Source: JAIBJN01 sp963775395
Lineage (GTDB): Bacteria > Actinomycetota > Thermoleophilia > Gaiellales > Gaiellaceae
Length of the DNA stretch: 64,000 nt
Assembly: GCA_963775395.1 (NCBI GenBank)
Contig: CAVZIX010000006.1
Location: 114,604-178,603 of the forward strand
Direction of reading: 5' to 3'
Shown: positions 49,664 through 58,624 of the stretch, piece after piece
Numbering within the stretch: position 1 is the first letter of the stretch
How the letters are laid out: the number at the start of each line of letters is the position of its first letter
Program-made: the position numbers and the translations under genes
The notes under the pieces: generated by a model
Told to the model about the DNA's origin: nothing
The model's database searches: none
What the model saw: the letters and a program-made list of their open reading frames with translations, nothing else

Positions 49664-50695
49664 GTGCAGACGCTCCGGCGCACGCCACTCTACGAGCGCC
49701 ATGCCGCACTCGGTGCGCGCCTCGTCCCCTTCGCCGGATGGGAGATGCCGGTGCAGTACGCGGGCATCGCCGAGGAGCATCGCGCCGTCCGCACCGGGGC
49801 CGGGGTTTTCGACGTCTCCCACATGGGCGAGCTTCGCATCGCGGGCGACGGCGCCCACGAGTACCTCCAGGCCCGCCTGTCCAACGACCTCGACCGCATC
49901 GACGCGGGACAGGCGCAGTACACCCTGCTCACGAACGACGACGGGGGGATCGTCGACGACCTCATCGCCTACCGGCGCGGCCCGGACGACTACCTGCTGG
50001 TCGTCAACGCCTCGAACGCCGAGGTTGACCACGCTGCGCTCGCGGAGACCGAGAACGTCTCGGACGACTGGGCGCTGCTGGCCGTGCAGGGCCCCGAGGC
50101 CGCCGATCGCCTGGGCGTCGAGGTGGAGCCGTTCACCTTTCGCGAGGACGTGGACGTCCTGGGCGTCCGCTGCCTCGTCGCCGGCACCGGGTACACCGGC
50201 GAGCGCGGCTGCGAGGTCGCGTGCGCGCCCGACGACGCCGTACGGCTCTGGGATGCCATCCTCGGGCGCGGGATCGTTCCGTGCGGCCTCGGCGCGCGCG
50301 ACACGCTCAGGCTCGAGGTCTGCTACCCGCTGCACGGCAACGACATCACGCCCGAGCGGACGCCGATCGAGGCAGGCCTGGGCTGGGCCTGCTCGCTGGC
50401 CAAGGATTTTCCCGGCGTGGAGCGGCTGCGGCGCCAGAAGGACGAGGGCCCGGCCGAGAAGCTCGTCGCGTTCGTCATGGAGGATCCGGGCATCCCGCGG
50501 ACGGGGATGCGGATCGAGGAGGGCGGCACGGTGACGTCCGGGACGCTCTCGCCGACGCTCGGCCACAGCATCGGGCTTGCCTATGTCTCGTCCGGCCGCG
50601 CCGAGGCCGGGACCGAGATCACCGTTGATCTCCGCGGCCGTCCGCGCCGCGCGCGTATCGTCCCGAAGCCGTTCTACAAGCGAGAGGAGGGCTAG
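49664..50695 (+). CDS. gcvT: glycine cleavage system T protein (aminomethyltransferase)
   Basis: Releases ammonia from the aminomethyl-lipoyl H protein and forms methylene-tetrahydrofolate. The 343 residues have LYERHAALGARLVPFAGWEM, FDVSHMGE, the folate-site ND-GGIVDDLIAYR, GYTGERGCEV and GLGARDTLRLEVCYPLHG. GTG start. First of a tightly coupled gcvT-H-PA-PB operon. Confidence 0.95.
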   Translation: MQTLRRTPLYERHAALGARLVPFAGWEMPVQYAGIAEEHRAVRTGAGVFDVSHMGELRIAGDGAHEYLQARLSNDLDRIDAGQAQYTLLTNDDGGIVDDLIAYRRGPDDYLLVVNASNAEVDHAALAETENVSDDWALLAVQGPEAADRLGVEVEPFTFREDVDVLGVRCLVAGTGYTGERGCEVACAPDDAVRLWDAILGRGIVPCGLGARDTLRLEVCYPLHGNDITPERTPIEAGLGWACSLAKDFPGVERLRRQKDEGPAEKLVAFVMEDPGIPRTGMRIEEGGTVTSGTLSPTLGHSIGLAYVSSGRAEAGTEITVDLRGRPRRARIVPKPFYKREEG

Positions 50696-51090
50696 TGGCC
50701 GCGGAGGAGAGCTATCCCGACGAGCTTCGCTACCACCCCGAGCACGACTGGGCGCGCGTCGACGGGGACGAGGCGACGCTCGGGATCACGTGGTACGCGC
50801 AGGATGCCCTCGGGGACCTCGTCCATTTCGAGTCTCCCGAGGTCGGCCTCTCCATCGCCCAGGGCGAGAGCTACGGCGAGGTCGAGTCGGTCAAGGCCGT
50901 GTCCGAGGTGATCGCGCCGCTCTCCGGTGAGATCGTCGCGGTCAACGGAAAGGTCGTCGACGATCCCGAGACGATCAACGAGGACCCCTACGGCGAGGGC
51001 TGGCTCGTCCGCATTCGCCTGTCGGAGCCCGCCGAGCTCGACGACCTGCTCGACGTCGCCGCCTACCGGAAGCTCCTCGAGAGCCTGTGA
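50695..51090 (+). CDS. gcvH: glycine cleavage system H protein
   Basis: Lipoylated carrier that shuttles the aminomethyl group between P and T proteins. The 131 residues show YHPEHDWARVDGDEATLGIT, ALGDLVHFESPEVGLSI and the lipoylation Lys in EVESVKAVSEVIAPLSGEIV, then the NEDPYGEGWL turn. GTG overlaps gcvT by one base. Confidence 0.96.
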   Translation: MAAEESYPDELRYHPEHDWARVDGDEATLGITWYAQDALGDLVHFESPEVGLSIAQGESYGEVESVKAVSEVIAPLSGEIVAVNGKVVDDPETINEDPYGEGWLVRIRLSEPAELDDLLDVAAYRKLLESL

Positions 51091-52418
51091 GCCACCTCTC
51101 ACTGACCGACGTCGACCGAGAGGCGATGCTCGCCGCCGTCGGTGTCGAGTCCATCGAGGATCTCTTCCGCGACATCCCGGAGGGCGTCCGCTTCGACCGC
51201 GAGCTCGACATCGACCCGGCGCTCTCCGAGCCGGAGATCGTGGCCCACCTGACCGAGCTCGCCGAGCGCAACGTGGACACCGGGAGGGAGCTGTCCTTCC
51301 TCGGCGCGGGGATCTACGACCACTACGTGCCCGCGGTCGTGGACGCCGTCCTCGCGCGCGGCGAGTTCCTGACCGCGTACACGCCCTATCAGCCTGAGAT
51401 GAGCCAGGGCGTCCTCCAGGCGATCTTCGAGTACCAGACGGCGATCTGCGAGCTCACCGGGATGGACGTCTCGAACGCCTCGGGGTACGACGGCACGACC
51501 GTGGCCGCCGACGCCTGCTTCGTGGCGAAGCATGCGACCGGGCGCTCGAAGGTCGTCCTGTGCGAAACCGTCCACCCCCAGGTGCGGCAGGTCGTCAAGA
51601 CCTACGCGCCGGGCTTCGGTCTCGAGATCGCCGAGGTCCCTCACGACGGGGGCGTGACCGACCCGGACGAGCTCGCCAGGGCCTCGGCCGACGCGGCCTG
51701 CGTCATCTTCCAGCAGCCGAACTTCTTCGGCTGCCTCGAGCCGGCGCCGGACCTGGCCTCGGTGGCGAACGACGCCGGGGCACTGCCGGTCGCGCACGTC
51801 GACCTCGTCTCGCTCGGCGTGCTCGAGCCTCCCGGCGCCTACGGGTGCGCGCTGGCGATCGGCGAAGGACAGGGCGCGGGGAACTTCCAGTCCTACGGCG
51901 GTCCGCACTACGGCTTCCTCGCAGCGCGGTCCGACCTCGTTCGCCGAATGCCCGGACGCATCGTCGGCGAGACGACGGATCTCGAGGGCGAGCGTGGCTA
52001 TGTGTTGACGTTGCAGACCCGCGAACAGCACATCCGGCGCGAGAAGGCGACCTCGAACATCACCACGAACCAGACGCTGCTCGCGCTCGCCGGCCTCGTG
52101 CACCTGTCCTGGCTGGGCCCACGGGGATTGCGCGAGCTGGGGGAGACCTGCATGGGCCTCGGCGAGTACGCCAAGGAGCGTCTCGGTCTTCCGCTGGTGT
52201 TTCCGGATCGGGCAACGTTCAAAGAGCTTGCCGTCCACGTCGGACGGAGCGCGAAGGACGTCATCCGCGACGCAAGGGCCCACGGCGTCCACCCCGGCTA
52301 CGCGCTCGGCCGCGACTACCCCGGCCTCGACGACGCGCTGCTGGTGGCCGTGACGGAGAAGCGGACGCCGGAGGACATCGACAGGCTCGCGGAGGTGCTG
52401 GGCGAGGTGGCCCGGTGA
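51087..52418 (+). CDS. gcvPA: glycine decarboxylase subunit 1 (P protein, N-terminal type)
   Basis: With subunit 2 decarboxylates glycine and loads the aminomethyl group on GcvH. The 443 residues match the non-catalytic-half subunit of split P proteins: FLGAGIYDHYVPAVVDAVLA, TAYTPYQPEMSQGVLQAIFE, SNASGYDGTTVAADAC, QPNFFGCLEP and EKATSNITTNQTLLALAG. It overlaps gcvH by four bases (GTGA). Actinomycetia usually have one fused P protein. Confidence 0.95.
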   Translation: MSHLSLTDVDREAMLAAVGVESIEDLFRDIPEGVRFDRELDIDPALSEPEIVAHLTELAERNVDTGRELSFLGAGIYDHYVPAVVDAVLARGEFLTAYTPYQPEMSQGVLQAIFEYQTAICELTGMDVSNASGYDGTTVAADACFVAKHATGRSKVVLCETVHPQVRQVVKTYAPGFGLEIAEVPHDGGVTDPDELARASADAACVIFQQPNFFGCLEPAPDLASVANDAGALPVAHVDLVSLGVLEPPGAYGCALAIGEGQGAGNFQSYGGPHYGFLAARSDLVRRMPGRIVGETTDLEGERGYVLTLQTREQHIRREKATSNITTNQTLLALAGLVHLSWLGPRGLRELGETCMGLGEYAKERLGLPLVFPDRATFKELAVHVGRSAKDVIRDARAHGVHPGYALGRDYPGLDDALLVAVTEKRTPEDIDRLAEVLGEVAR

Positions 52419-53920
52419 AGCTGATCTACGAGAAGTCGAAAGCGGGCCGTCGTGCGAGCTCGCTGCCGCGCTACGACCTGCCGAAGGCGGAGGTGCCCGA
52501 GGACCTTCGACGGAGCGTCGCGCCGCGCCTGCCCGAGATCTCGGAGCCCGACCTCGTCCGCCACTTCACCGCGCTCGCCGACCGGAACTTCGGCGTCGAC
52601 ACCGGCTTCTACCCGCTCGGGTCCTGCACGATGAAGCACAACCCGCGCGTGAACGAGCGGGTCGTGAACCTGCCCGGCTTCCGCGACCTTCATCCGTACC
52701 AGGAGGAAGAGGCGTCGCAGGGAGCGCTCGAGCTCATGTGGCGCCTGCAGGAGATCCTCGCGGAGGTCTGCGGCCTCCACGCGGTCTCGCTCCAGCCCGC
52801 CGCTGGCTCGCAGGGCGAGCTCACCGGGCTGATGCTCATGCGCGCGTACTTCGCCGACCGGGGCGAGGCCGACGAGCGGCGCGTGGTCATCACCGCGGAC
52901 ACCGCCCACGGGACGAACCCGGCCAGCGTCGCGATGGCGGGCTTCGAGCTCCGGAAGGTCGAGACCGACGACCGCGGAAACCTCGACCTCGACGACCTGC
53001 GCGCAAAGGTCGACGGGCGGACCGCCGGGCTCATGCTCACGAACCCTTCGACGCTCGGCCTCTTCGACGAGCACATCGCCGAGGTCTCGGAGATCTTCCA
53101 CGACGCCGGCGCCCTCCTCTACTACGACGGCGCCAACCTGAACGCCGTCTGCGGGATCTCGCGTCCCGGTGACATGGGCTTCGACATCGTGCACATCAAC
53201 CTCCACAAGACGTTCTCGCAGCCGCACGGGGGCGGCGGCCCCGGGGGCGGGCCGATCGCAGTTCGCGACATGCTCGAGCCGTTCCTCCCGGTGCCTGCCG
53301 TCGTCCGCGACGGCGACGCCTTCCGCCTCGATCACGACCGCCCGAAGTCGATCGGCAAGGTGCGGGGCTTCTGCGGCCCGTTCGGCGTCTTCGTCCGCTC
53401 ATACGCGTACATCCGCGCCTACGGACCGGGGCTGCGGGAGATGTCGGAAGCCGCCGTTCTCAACGCGAACTACCTGCTCGCTCGCCTGAAGGACGTCTAC
53501 GACCTTCCGTTCGACCGGCTCTGCATGCACGAGTTCGTGCTCTCGGCGTCGAACCTGAAGCGCGACCACGGAATCACCGCCCTCGACGTTGCGAAGCGGC
53601 TCATGGATCACGGCTACCACCCGCCGACGATCTACTTCCCGCTCATCGTCGCCGAGGCGCTCATGATCGAGCCGACCGAGACGGAGGCGAAGGAGACGCT
53701 CGACGCCTTCGTCGAGGCCATGCGCGCGATCGCGGCCGAGGCTGCGACGGACCCGGCCACGATCAAGAACGCTCCGCACAAACGTCCGGTGCGCCGGCTC
53801 GACGAGGTGAAGGCGGCCAAGCGAGCTGTCGTCAAGTTCGGCTTCGACGAGCATCCCGACCTCGCGCCCGTCAAGGCCGAGACCGGCGGCGAAGCCATCG
53901 AGGCAGCGAAAGGCGCGTGA
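52415..53920 (+). CDS. gcvPB: glycine decarboxylase subunit 2 (P protein, PLP-binding)
   Basis: PLP-bearing subunit. The 501 residues show FYPLGSCTMKHNPRVNE, QPAAGSQGELTGLM, TADTAHGTNPASVAMAGF, LTNPSTLGLFD, DGANLNAVCG and the PLP Lys in HINLHKTFSQPHGGGGPGGG. GTG overlaps the stop of gcvPA (GTGA). The stop in turn overlaps the start of the HEAT-like gene. Confidence 0.95.
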   Translation: MKLIYEKSKAGRRASSLPRYDLPKAEVPEDLRRSVAPRLPEISEPDLVRHFTALADRNFGVDTGFYPLGSCTMKHNPRVNERVVNLPGFRDLHPYQEEEASQGALELMWRLQEILAEVCGLHAVSLQPAAGSQGELTGLMLMRAYFADRGEADERRVVITADTAHGTNPASVAMAGFELRKVETDDRGNLDLDDLRAKVDGRTAGLMLTNPSTLGLFDEHIAEVSEIFHDAGALLYYDGANLNAVCGISRPGDMGFDIVHINLHKTFSQPHGGGGPGGGPIAVRDMLEPFLPVPAVVRDGDAFRLDHDRPKSIGKVRGFCGPFGVFVRSYAYIRAYGPGLREMSEAAVLNANYLLARLKDVYDLPFDRLCMHEFVLSASNLKRDHGITALDVAKRLMDHGYHPPTIYFPLIVAEALMIEPTETEAKETLDAFVEAMRAIAAEAATDPATIKNAPHKRPVRRLDEVKAAKRAVVKFGFDEHPDLAPVKAETGGEAIEAAKGA

Positions 53921-54831
53921 TCGCGGCGCGCGATGAGATCGGGGCGCGCGTCGACGCCCTCGCTCTGACGCACGAGGGTGACGATTTCGTCGCCGCCGTT
54001 CGCAAGCTGGCGGACGAGCTGGACGGGGAGGAAAAGGCCGCGCTCCAGCAGATCCTCCTCGAGCGGGCGGCCGACGAGGAGGACTTTCAGAAGGCAGTCC
54101 GGCAGCGGTTTGCCGAGAAGGGCTGGACGCGACGGACACTCGCGCGGCTCGAGCGGGTGTGGAGGGACGATCGGGCGGACACGATCGCCGCCGCTCTCGA
54201 GTCGGGCTCGGACGAGGAACTCGAGCGCGAGACGGAGACCTTGCGCCGAGAGCCGGGCCGCGCGGCGCTCGTGCTCGACGAGCTCTCGCGACACGAGAGC
54301 GCGCGCGTGCGGGCGTGGGTCCCCGCGGTCGCCGCGGACATCCTCGGGGACGGCGGCGCGCGCCTGATCCTTTCGCTCACGCGCGATCGCGAGCAGAGCG
54401 TCAAGGACGCTGCCGTCGCAGCGCTCTTCGAGCTCGGCCCCGACGCAGCCGCTCCGCTCGCGCCCGACATGCGTCGGCGACTTCAATCGTCCGAGCCCCG
54501 CGAGCGGATCGCGGCCATGTGGGCGCTCGCCGCCCTCGGCGACGATGCCTCGCTGCGCGTTCTCTCCGACCGGACCGAGTCCGGGGAGACGCAAGAGGAG
54601 CGGGCCGTGGCGCGGGCGGCGGTCCTCGTCCTGCGTGAGGACGAGAGCTCAATCGTCGAAGGCCTCCGCCGGCACGAGCACGAGGACGTTCCAGCCCTCG
54701 CGGTCGCCGCCCGGATGCTCGGGACGGAGGCGACGGTCGCCGCCCTGCGGACCGCCGCTGCCGAGGCCCCGGACGAGGAGTGCCGGACTGCGTGCAAGGC
54801 CGAGCTCGATCTGGTGCGTGAGGACGCCTGA
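53917..54831 (+). CDS. HEAT-like repeat protein
   Basis: A 304-residue, all-helical, acidic protein. Residues about 100-300 form tandem helical pairs with HEAT/PBS-lyase repeat character (VRAWVPAVAADILGDGGARL, VKDAAVAALFELGPDAAAPL, RERIAAMWALAALGDDASLR). Such repeats scaffold protein interactions. GTG overlaps the gcvPB stop (GTGA), and its stop overlaps the next cupin start, so it is in the same run as the glycine cleavage genes. Partner unknown. Confidence 0.75.
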   Translation: MIAARDEIGARVDALALTHEGDDFVAAVRKLADELDGEEKAALQQILLERAADEEDFQKAVRQRFAEKGWTRRTLARLERVWRDDRADTIAAALESGSDEELERETETLRREPGRAALVLDELSRHESARVRAWVPAVAADILGDGGARLILSLTRDREQSVKDAAVAALFELGPDAAAPLAPDMRRRLQSSEPRERIAAMWALAALGDDASLRVLSDRTESGETQEERAVARAAVLVLREDESSIVEGLRRHEHEDVPALAVAARMLGTEATVAALRTAAAEAPDEECRTACKAELDLVREDA

Positions 54832-55190
54832 TGGAGGTGCGAAACCGGGAGTCGGCCGACGCGTTCACGACGCTCGACGGCTCGACGATCCGCGTCCTGC
54901 TGGATGCTTCTCTGGGCGGCGCCCGGGAGCAGAGCCTCGCCGAGGCAAGTCTTCCGGCCGGTGGGTCGACCCAGCGTCACTACCACGCACGAACGGAGGA
55001 GATCTACGTCGTCCTGGACGGCTCGGGCGAGATGGAGGTCGACGGCGACCGTCGGCCCGTGGTGGCCGGCGACGCGATCCTCATCCCGCCGGGCGCGTGG
55101 CACGAGATCCGTGCGGGTGCGGACGCAGAGCTCCGCTTCCTCTGCTGCTGCGCCCCGCCATACTCGGACGAGGACACGTTCTTTGAGTGA
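54831..55190 (+). CDS. cupin-domain protein
   Basis: A 119-residue single cupin with complete metal motifs: PAGGSTQRHYHARTEEIYVV (HxHx4E) and AILIPPGAWHEIRAGAD with the third His. A C-terminal triple Cys (LCCCAPPY) follows. Metal binding is likely. ATG overlaps the preceding stop; the next gene starts inside its end. Confidence 0.85.
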   Translation: MEVRNRESADAFTTLDGSTIRVLLDASLGGAREQSLAEASLPAGGSTQRHYHARTEEIYVVLDGSGEMEVDGDRRPVVAGDAILIPPGAWHEIRAGADAELRFLCCCAPPYSDEDTFFE

Positions 55191-55731
55191 GCTGATCGCA
55201 GCCGTCTACAGCGGCGACCAGGCGCGGATCGACGAGCTTCTGGCCGGCGATCCGGAGCTCGACGTGTTCGAAGCTTCGGCCCTGGGCCGCGTGCAGCGTC
55301 TCGAGGAGCTCCTGGACGCGGAGCCGGGGCTGGTGGCCGCGTGGGCGGAGGACGGGTTCACGCCGCTGCACCTGGCCGCCTTCTTTCGCCACCCCGAGGC
55401 GGCGCGCCTGCTCGTCGAGCGCGGGGCGTTGGTCGACATCGTCGCGCGCAACAAGGACCTGCAGGTGACACCGCTCCAGAGCGCGGCGGCATCACGCGAG
55501 GAGGAGACCGCGGCTCTCCTGCTCGAGCGGGGCGCCGACCCCAACGTCCAGCAGCGGGGCGGCTTCACCGCGCTCCATGCGGCTGCCCAGAACGGCGACG
55601 AGCCGTTGGCCGAGCTCTTGCTCGTCCACGGCGCCGATCCGGCGATCACGGCCGACGACGGTCGTACCGCGGCCGCCTTCGCTCGTGATGCCGGCCACGA
55701 GACCCTCGCCGCGCGGCTCGCGCCGGCGTGA
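55183..55731 (+). CDS. ankyrin-repeat protein
   Basis: A 182-residue protein starting at TTG within the end of the cupin gene (8-base overlap). After an N-terminal helix pair it has about four ankyrin repeats: DGFTPLHLAAFFRHPEAARL, VTPLQSAAASREEETAALLL, GGFTALHAAAQNGDEPLAEL and a final GRTAAAFARDAGHETLA. Ankyrin repeats bind other proteins. Last gene of the glycine cleavage-linked run. Confidence 0.85.
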   Translation: MSELIAAVYSGDQARIDELLAGDPELDVFEASALGRVQRLEELLDAEPGLVAAWAEDGFTPLHLAAFFRHPEAARLLVERGALVDIVARNKDLQVTPLQSAAASREEETAALLLERGADPNVQQRGGFTALHAAAQNGDEPLAELLLVHGADPAITADDGRTAAAFARDAGHETLAARLAPA

Positions 55732-55746
55732 GCCCGGAACGGGCTC
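55730..55746 (+). terminator. hairpin at the end of the gcv run
   Basis: GAGCCCG and CGGGCTC form a 7-base-pair stem with a GAA loop, beginning at the stop codon of the ankyrin gene. No T run follows. Confidence 0.45.
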
Positions 55747-55872
55747 CCGAGCCTCGCGTCTAACCCTCGGGGCCCGCGCCCTCCACCCGCTCTCGAGCGT
55801 AGCGTCGGTCGACGCGCGTGTCTTGCGCGAACGGTGCCGAATCTGTGGCGGTCCGTGTCAGGAGTCGCGCGG

Positions 55873-56853
55873 CTAGCGAGTCGCCGCGAGCTGGCCGCAG
55901 GCGGCCGCGATGTCGCGGCCGCGGGTCAGGCGAACCGTCGTCGGCACGCCGGCGCCGCGGAGCGCGGCGCAGAAGGCGTCGATCGCTTTGCGCGAGGAGC
56001 CGTCGAAAGCGCCCGTCGGGTTGTAGGGGATCAGGTTCACCTTGAAGTCTCCCTTGCCGAGCGTGCGGGCGAGCGCTCGGGCCTGCTCCACCCGGTCGTT
56101 GACGCCTGCGAGCATGACGTACTCGACGAACACCTTGCGCCGCCGCAGGGCCACGTAGCGGCGGCATTCCGCGAGCACGTCCTCGAGCGGGTAGCGGTCG
56201 TTGACCGGCATGAGCGTCGAGCGCAGCGCAGGGTCGGCCGCGTGCAGCGAGAGCGCGAGCCGGATCGGCTCCTCGACCTCGTCGACGAAGCGCCGGAGCC
56301 CGGGCAGCCAGCCCACGGTCGAGATCGTCGTGCGCCGGTGGGTGATGCCGAGGTCGGGGAGGAGGCGCGCGGCCGCGCTGACGTTGTCGAAGTTGAGCAT
56401 CGGCTCGCCCATGCCCATGAAGACCGCATGGTCGACCTCCTCGCGGCGGCGGAAGTGCAGCGCCTGATCGAGGATCTCCCAGGGCGTGAGGTTGCGGCCG
56501 AAGCGCATCGCGCCCGTTGCGCAGAACGTGCATGTGAGCGGGCAGCCCGACTGGGAGGACAGGCAGAGCGAGCGCCGGCCGTCCCGGTACCGCATGAGCA
56601 CGGTCTCGACCGGGTGGCCGTCGGCGGTGCGGAAGAGGGCCTTCACCGTGCCGTCCTTCGAGTGCGCCTCGTCGGCGAGGCTGAGCGTCGAGAACGGCAC
56701 GCTCGACTCGAGCTCGCGGCGCAGGTCCGCAGGCAGGTTCGTCATCGCCCCGTAGCCCGCCGCTCCGCGCGCGGCCCACTGCCACACCTGGCCGCTGCGG
56801 TACGACGGCTCGGCGCGGGCGGCCAGCGTGCCCTTCACCTGTTCGAGATCCAT
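55873..56853 (-). CDS. rlmN: dual-specificity rRNA/tRNA adenine-C2 methyltransferase
   Basis: Radical-SAM enzyme that methylates A2503 of 23S rRNA and A37 of tRNA. The 326 residues carry the cluster motif SGCPLTCTFCATGAMRFGRN (CxxxCxxC), GMGEPMLNFDNV, HRRTTISTVGWLPGLRRF, ALSLHAADPALRSTLMPVND, and the methyl-carrying Cys in AACGQLA near the end. ATG at 56853 has GAGG just upstream; an in-frame GTG at 56862 is less likely. Divergent from the MarR operon. Confidence 0.94.
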   Translation of the reverse strand: MDLEQVKGTLAARAEPSYRSGQVWQWAARGAAGYGAMTNLPADLRRELESSVPFSTLSLADEAHSKDGTVKALFRTADGHPVETVLMRYRDGRRSLCLSSQSGCPLTCTFCATGAMRFGRNLTPWEILDQALHFRRREEVDHAVFMGMGEPMLNFDNVSAAARLLPDLGITHRRTTISTVGWLPGLRRFVDEVEEPIRLALSLHAADPALRSTLMPVNDRYPLEDVLAECRRYVALRRRKVFVEYVMLAGVNDRVEQARALARTLGKGDFKVNLIPYNPTGAFDGSSRKAIDAFCAALRGAGVPTTVRLTRGRDIAAACGQLAATR

Positions 56854-56904
56854 GCTCCTCACGGTAGCCCGAACGAGTGATGCGGCGAGGTCTGAGCCTG
56901 TCGA

Positions 56905-56925
56905 TAAAATGATTAACGATGTTAA
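56905..56925 (+). promoter_or_regulatory. -10 element and operator at the MarR gene start
   Basis: TAAAAT (56905-56910) lies nine bases before the ATG at 56919, so transcription probably starts at or near the codon (leaderless). A perfect palindrome TTAAC-GAT-GTTAA (56913-56925) spans the start codon, where bound MarR would block transcription. No clear -35 is seen. Confidence 0.6.
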
Positions 56926-57356
56926 CTACCTCCGATCCGATCACCGTGGCGAACGGCCTTCGGCCGGCTCTGCTCCACCTCAACCGCCGTCTCCGGCGCG
57001 AGCTCGCCCCCCTCGGGATCACCGGCGGGCAAGCGGCGCTCCTCTGGGCGATTCGCACCAACCCGGGCATCGGTGTGCGCGGCCTGGCCGACCTCGAGGG
57101 AGTCTCGACGCCGGCAATGAGCGCATATGTCGACCGGCTCGAGGCCGCGGGGCTCGTCGCGCGTCGCCGCTCCGAGCTGGACCGCCGCCGCGTTGAGCTC
57201 GGGGTGACGGAAAGCGGGTTGCGCGTCCTGCGCTCCGCGAGGAGCCGGCGCACCGCCTGGCTCGCCGACCGCCTGCGGCGGCTCGAGCCCGAGGAGCTCG
57301 AACGCGTCGAGGCCGCGCTGCCGGCACTGAACAAGCTGCTCGAGGGCGTCGCGTGA
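56919..57356 (+). CDS. MarR-family transcription regulator
   Basis: A 145-residue winged-helix regulator (GITGGQAALLWAIRTNPGIG, VRGLADLEGVSTPAMSAYVD, RLEAAGLVARRRSELDRRRV). MarR proteins usually repress their own operon and are released by small molecules. The operator over the start codon and the GTGA-coupled efflux gene fit self-control of an exporter operon. Confidence 0.92.
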   Translation: MLTTSDPITVANGLRPALLHLNRRLRRELAPLGITGGQAALLWAIRTNPGIGVRGLADLEGVSTPAMSAYVDRLEAAGLVARRRSELDRRRVELGVTESGLRVLRSARSRRTAWLADRLRRLEPEELERVEAALPALNKLLEGVA

Positions 57357-58624
57357 CGGCGGCGTTCCTGCGCGCCCACCGACGCACCTGGTCGAGCCTC
57401 CGCAAGCACCGCAACTACCGGATCTTCTTCGCCGGGCAGGTCGTCTCGGTCACCGGGACGTGGATGCAGAACGTGGCCGCGGCGTGGCTCGTGCTCACGC
57501 TCACCCACTCGCCCGTCGCCGTGGGAGTCCTCATGCTCTGCCAGTTCCTGCCCGCGACCGCGCTCGGGCTCGTCGGCGGCGTCATCGTCGACCGTCTGGA
57601 CGTGCGCCGCGTGGTCATCGTCACGCAGGCGGCGTCCATGGTCTTCGCAGGCGTGCTCGCCGCGCTGACCCTGGGCGGGATCGTCGAGGTCTGGCAGGTC
57701 TACCTCCTGACCGGCCTGCGCGGGATCTCGCTCGTGTTCGATCATCCGGCGCGTCAGCAGCTGACCTTCCAGATGGTCGGGCGCGACGAGCTCCCCAATG
57801 CGGTCGCGCTCAACTCCGGCCTGTTCAACGGCACCCGCGTCATCGGGCCCGCCCTCGGCGGCGCCGTGATCGCAACCGCGGGGGTCGGCGCGTGCTTCCT
57901 CCTGAATGCGGTGAGCTTCGTCGCGGTGCTCGCCAGCCTGGCGCTCATCCGCCCGCGCGAGCTGTTCCCGCTCGACCGCGGCGACGACCCTCCGACGCTG
58001 ATCCGCGGCAGCCGCGAAGCCTTCGCGTTTCTCCGCGAGGTGCCGGCGGCCGGCATCGTCCTGGGCCTCGTCCTCTTCGTGACCACGCTGTCGTTCAACT
58101 TCAACGTCCTGCTCCCGGTCCTCGCGGCCAAGACGCTCGATTCGGGGCCCGAGATCTTCGGCGTCGTCACTGCCTTCTTCGGAGCCGGTGCGCTGATCGG
58201 GGCGCTCACGGCCGCGTCGATCTCGCGCGCGAGCCCCAAGCTCCTGCTCGCGGGAACCGCCGCCTTCGGCGTGGCGCAGCTGGCGCTCGCCCCGCAGACG
58301 ACGCTGGTCGGCGCGGCGCCGTTCCTCTTCGCCGCCGGCATCGCCTTCACGCTCTGGACGTCGAACGCGAACTCCACGCTCCAGCTCGCGACGCCCGACC
58401 GGCTGCGGGGGCGCGTCATGGGCCTCTACTACTTCGCGTTCAACGGCGCCGGCCCGGCCGGCGGAATGCTCGCCGGCTGGCTCGCGGCCACCGGGGGAAC
58501 AGCCCTCGCGTTCACGGTCGCGGGTGCCTCGGCGATCGCCGTTTCCACGCTCGCCTACACGGTGCTCGAAAGGCGGCCGGAGACGCGTCGCGCGGCCTCG
58601 CGGCCAGGTACCGTGAACGCGTGA
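57353..58624 (+). CDS. MFS efflux transporter
   Basis: A 423-residue membrane protein with about 10-12 helices and the MFS_3/EntS-like pattern: NYRIFFAGQVVSVTGTWMQN, VAAAWLVLTLTHSPVAVGVL, GGVIVDRLDVRRVVIVTQAA, FDHPARQQLTFQMVGRDELP. It probably exports drugs or metabolites using the proton gradient. GTG overlaps the MarR stop; its stop overlaps the aldolase start. Confidence 0.92.
   Translation: MTAAFLRAHRRTWSSLRKHRNYRIFFAGQVVSVTGTWMQNVAAAWLVLTLTHSPVAVGVLMLCQFLPATALGLVGGVIVDRLDVRRVVIVTQAASMVFAGVLAALTLGGIVEVWQVYLLTGLRGISLVFDHPARQQLTFQMVGRDELPNAVALNSGLFNGTRVIGPALGGAVIATAGVGACFLLNAVSFVAVLASLALIRPRELFPLDRGDDPPTLIRGSREAFAFLREVPAAGIVLGLVLFVTTLSFNFNVLLPVLAAKTLDSGPEIFGVVTAFFGAGALIGALTAASISRASPKLLLAGTAAFGVAQLALAPQTTLVGAAPFLFAAGIAFTLWTSNANSTLQLATPDRLRGRVMGLYYFAFNGAGPAGGMLAGWLAATGGTALAFTVAGASAIAVSTLAYTVLERRPETRRAASRPGTVNA

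Noticed and set aside
51560..52414. Open frame extending far upstream of gcvPB
   Set aside because: The upstream part overlaps gcvPA in another frame and has shadow composition; the GTG at 52415 gives the normal GcvPB N-terminus.
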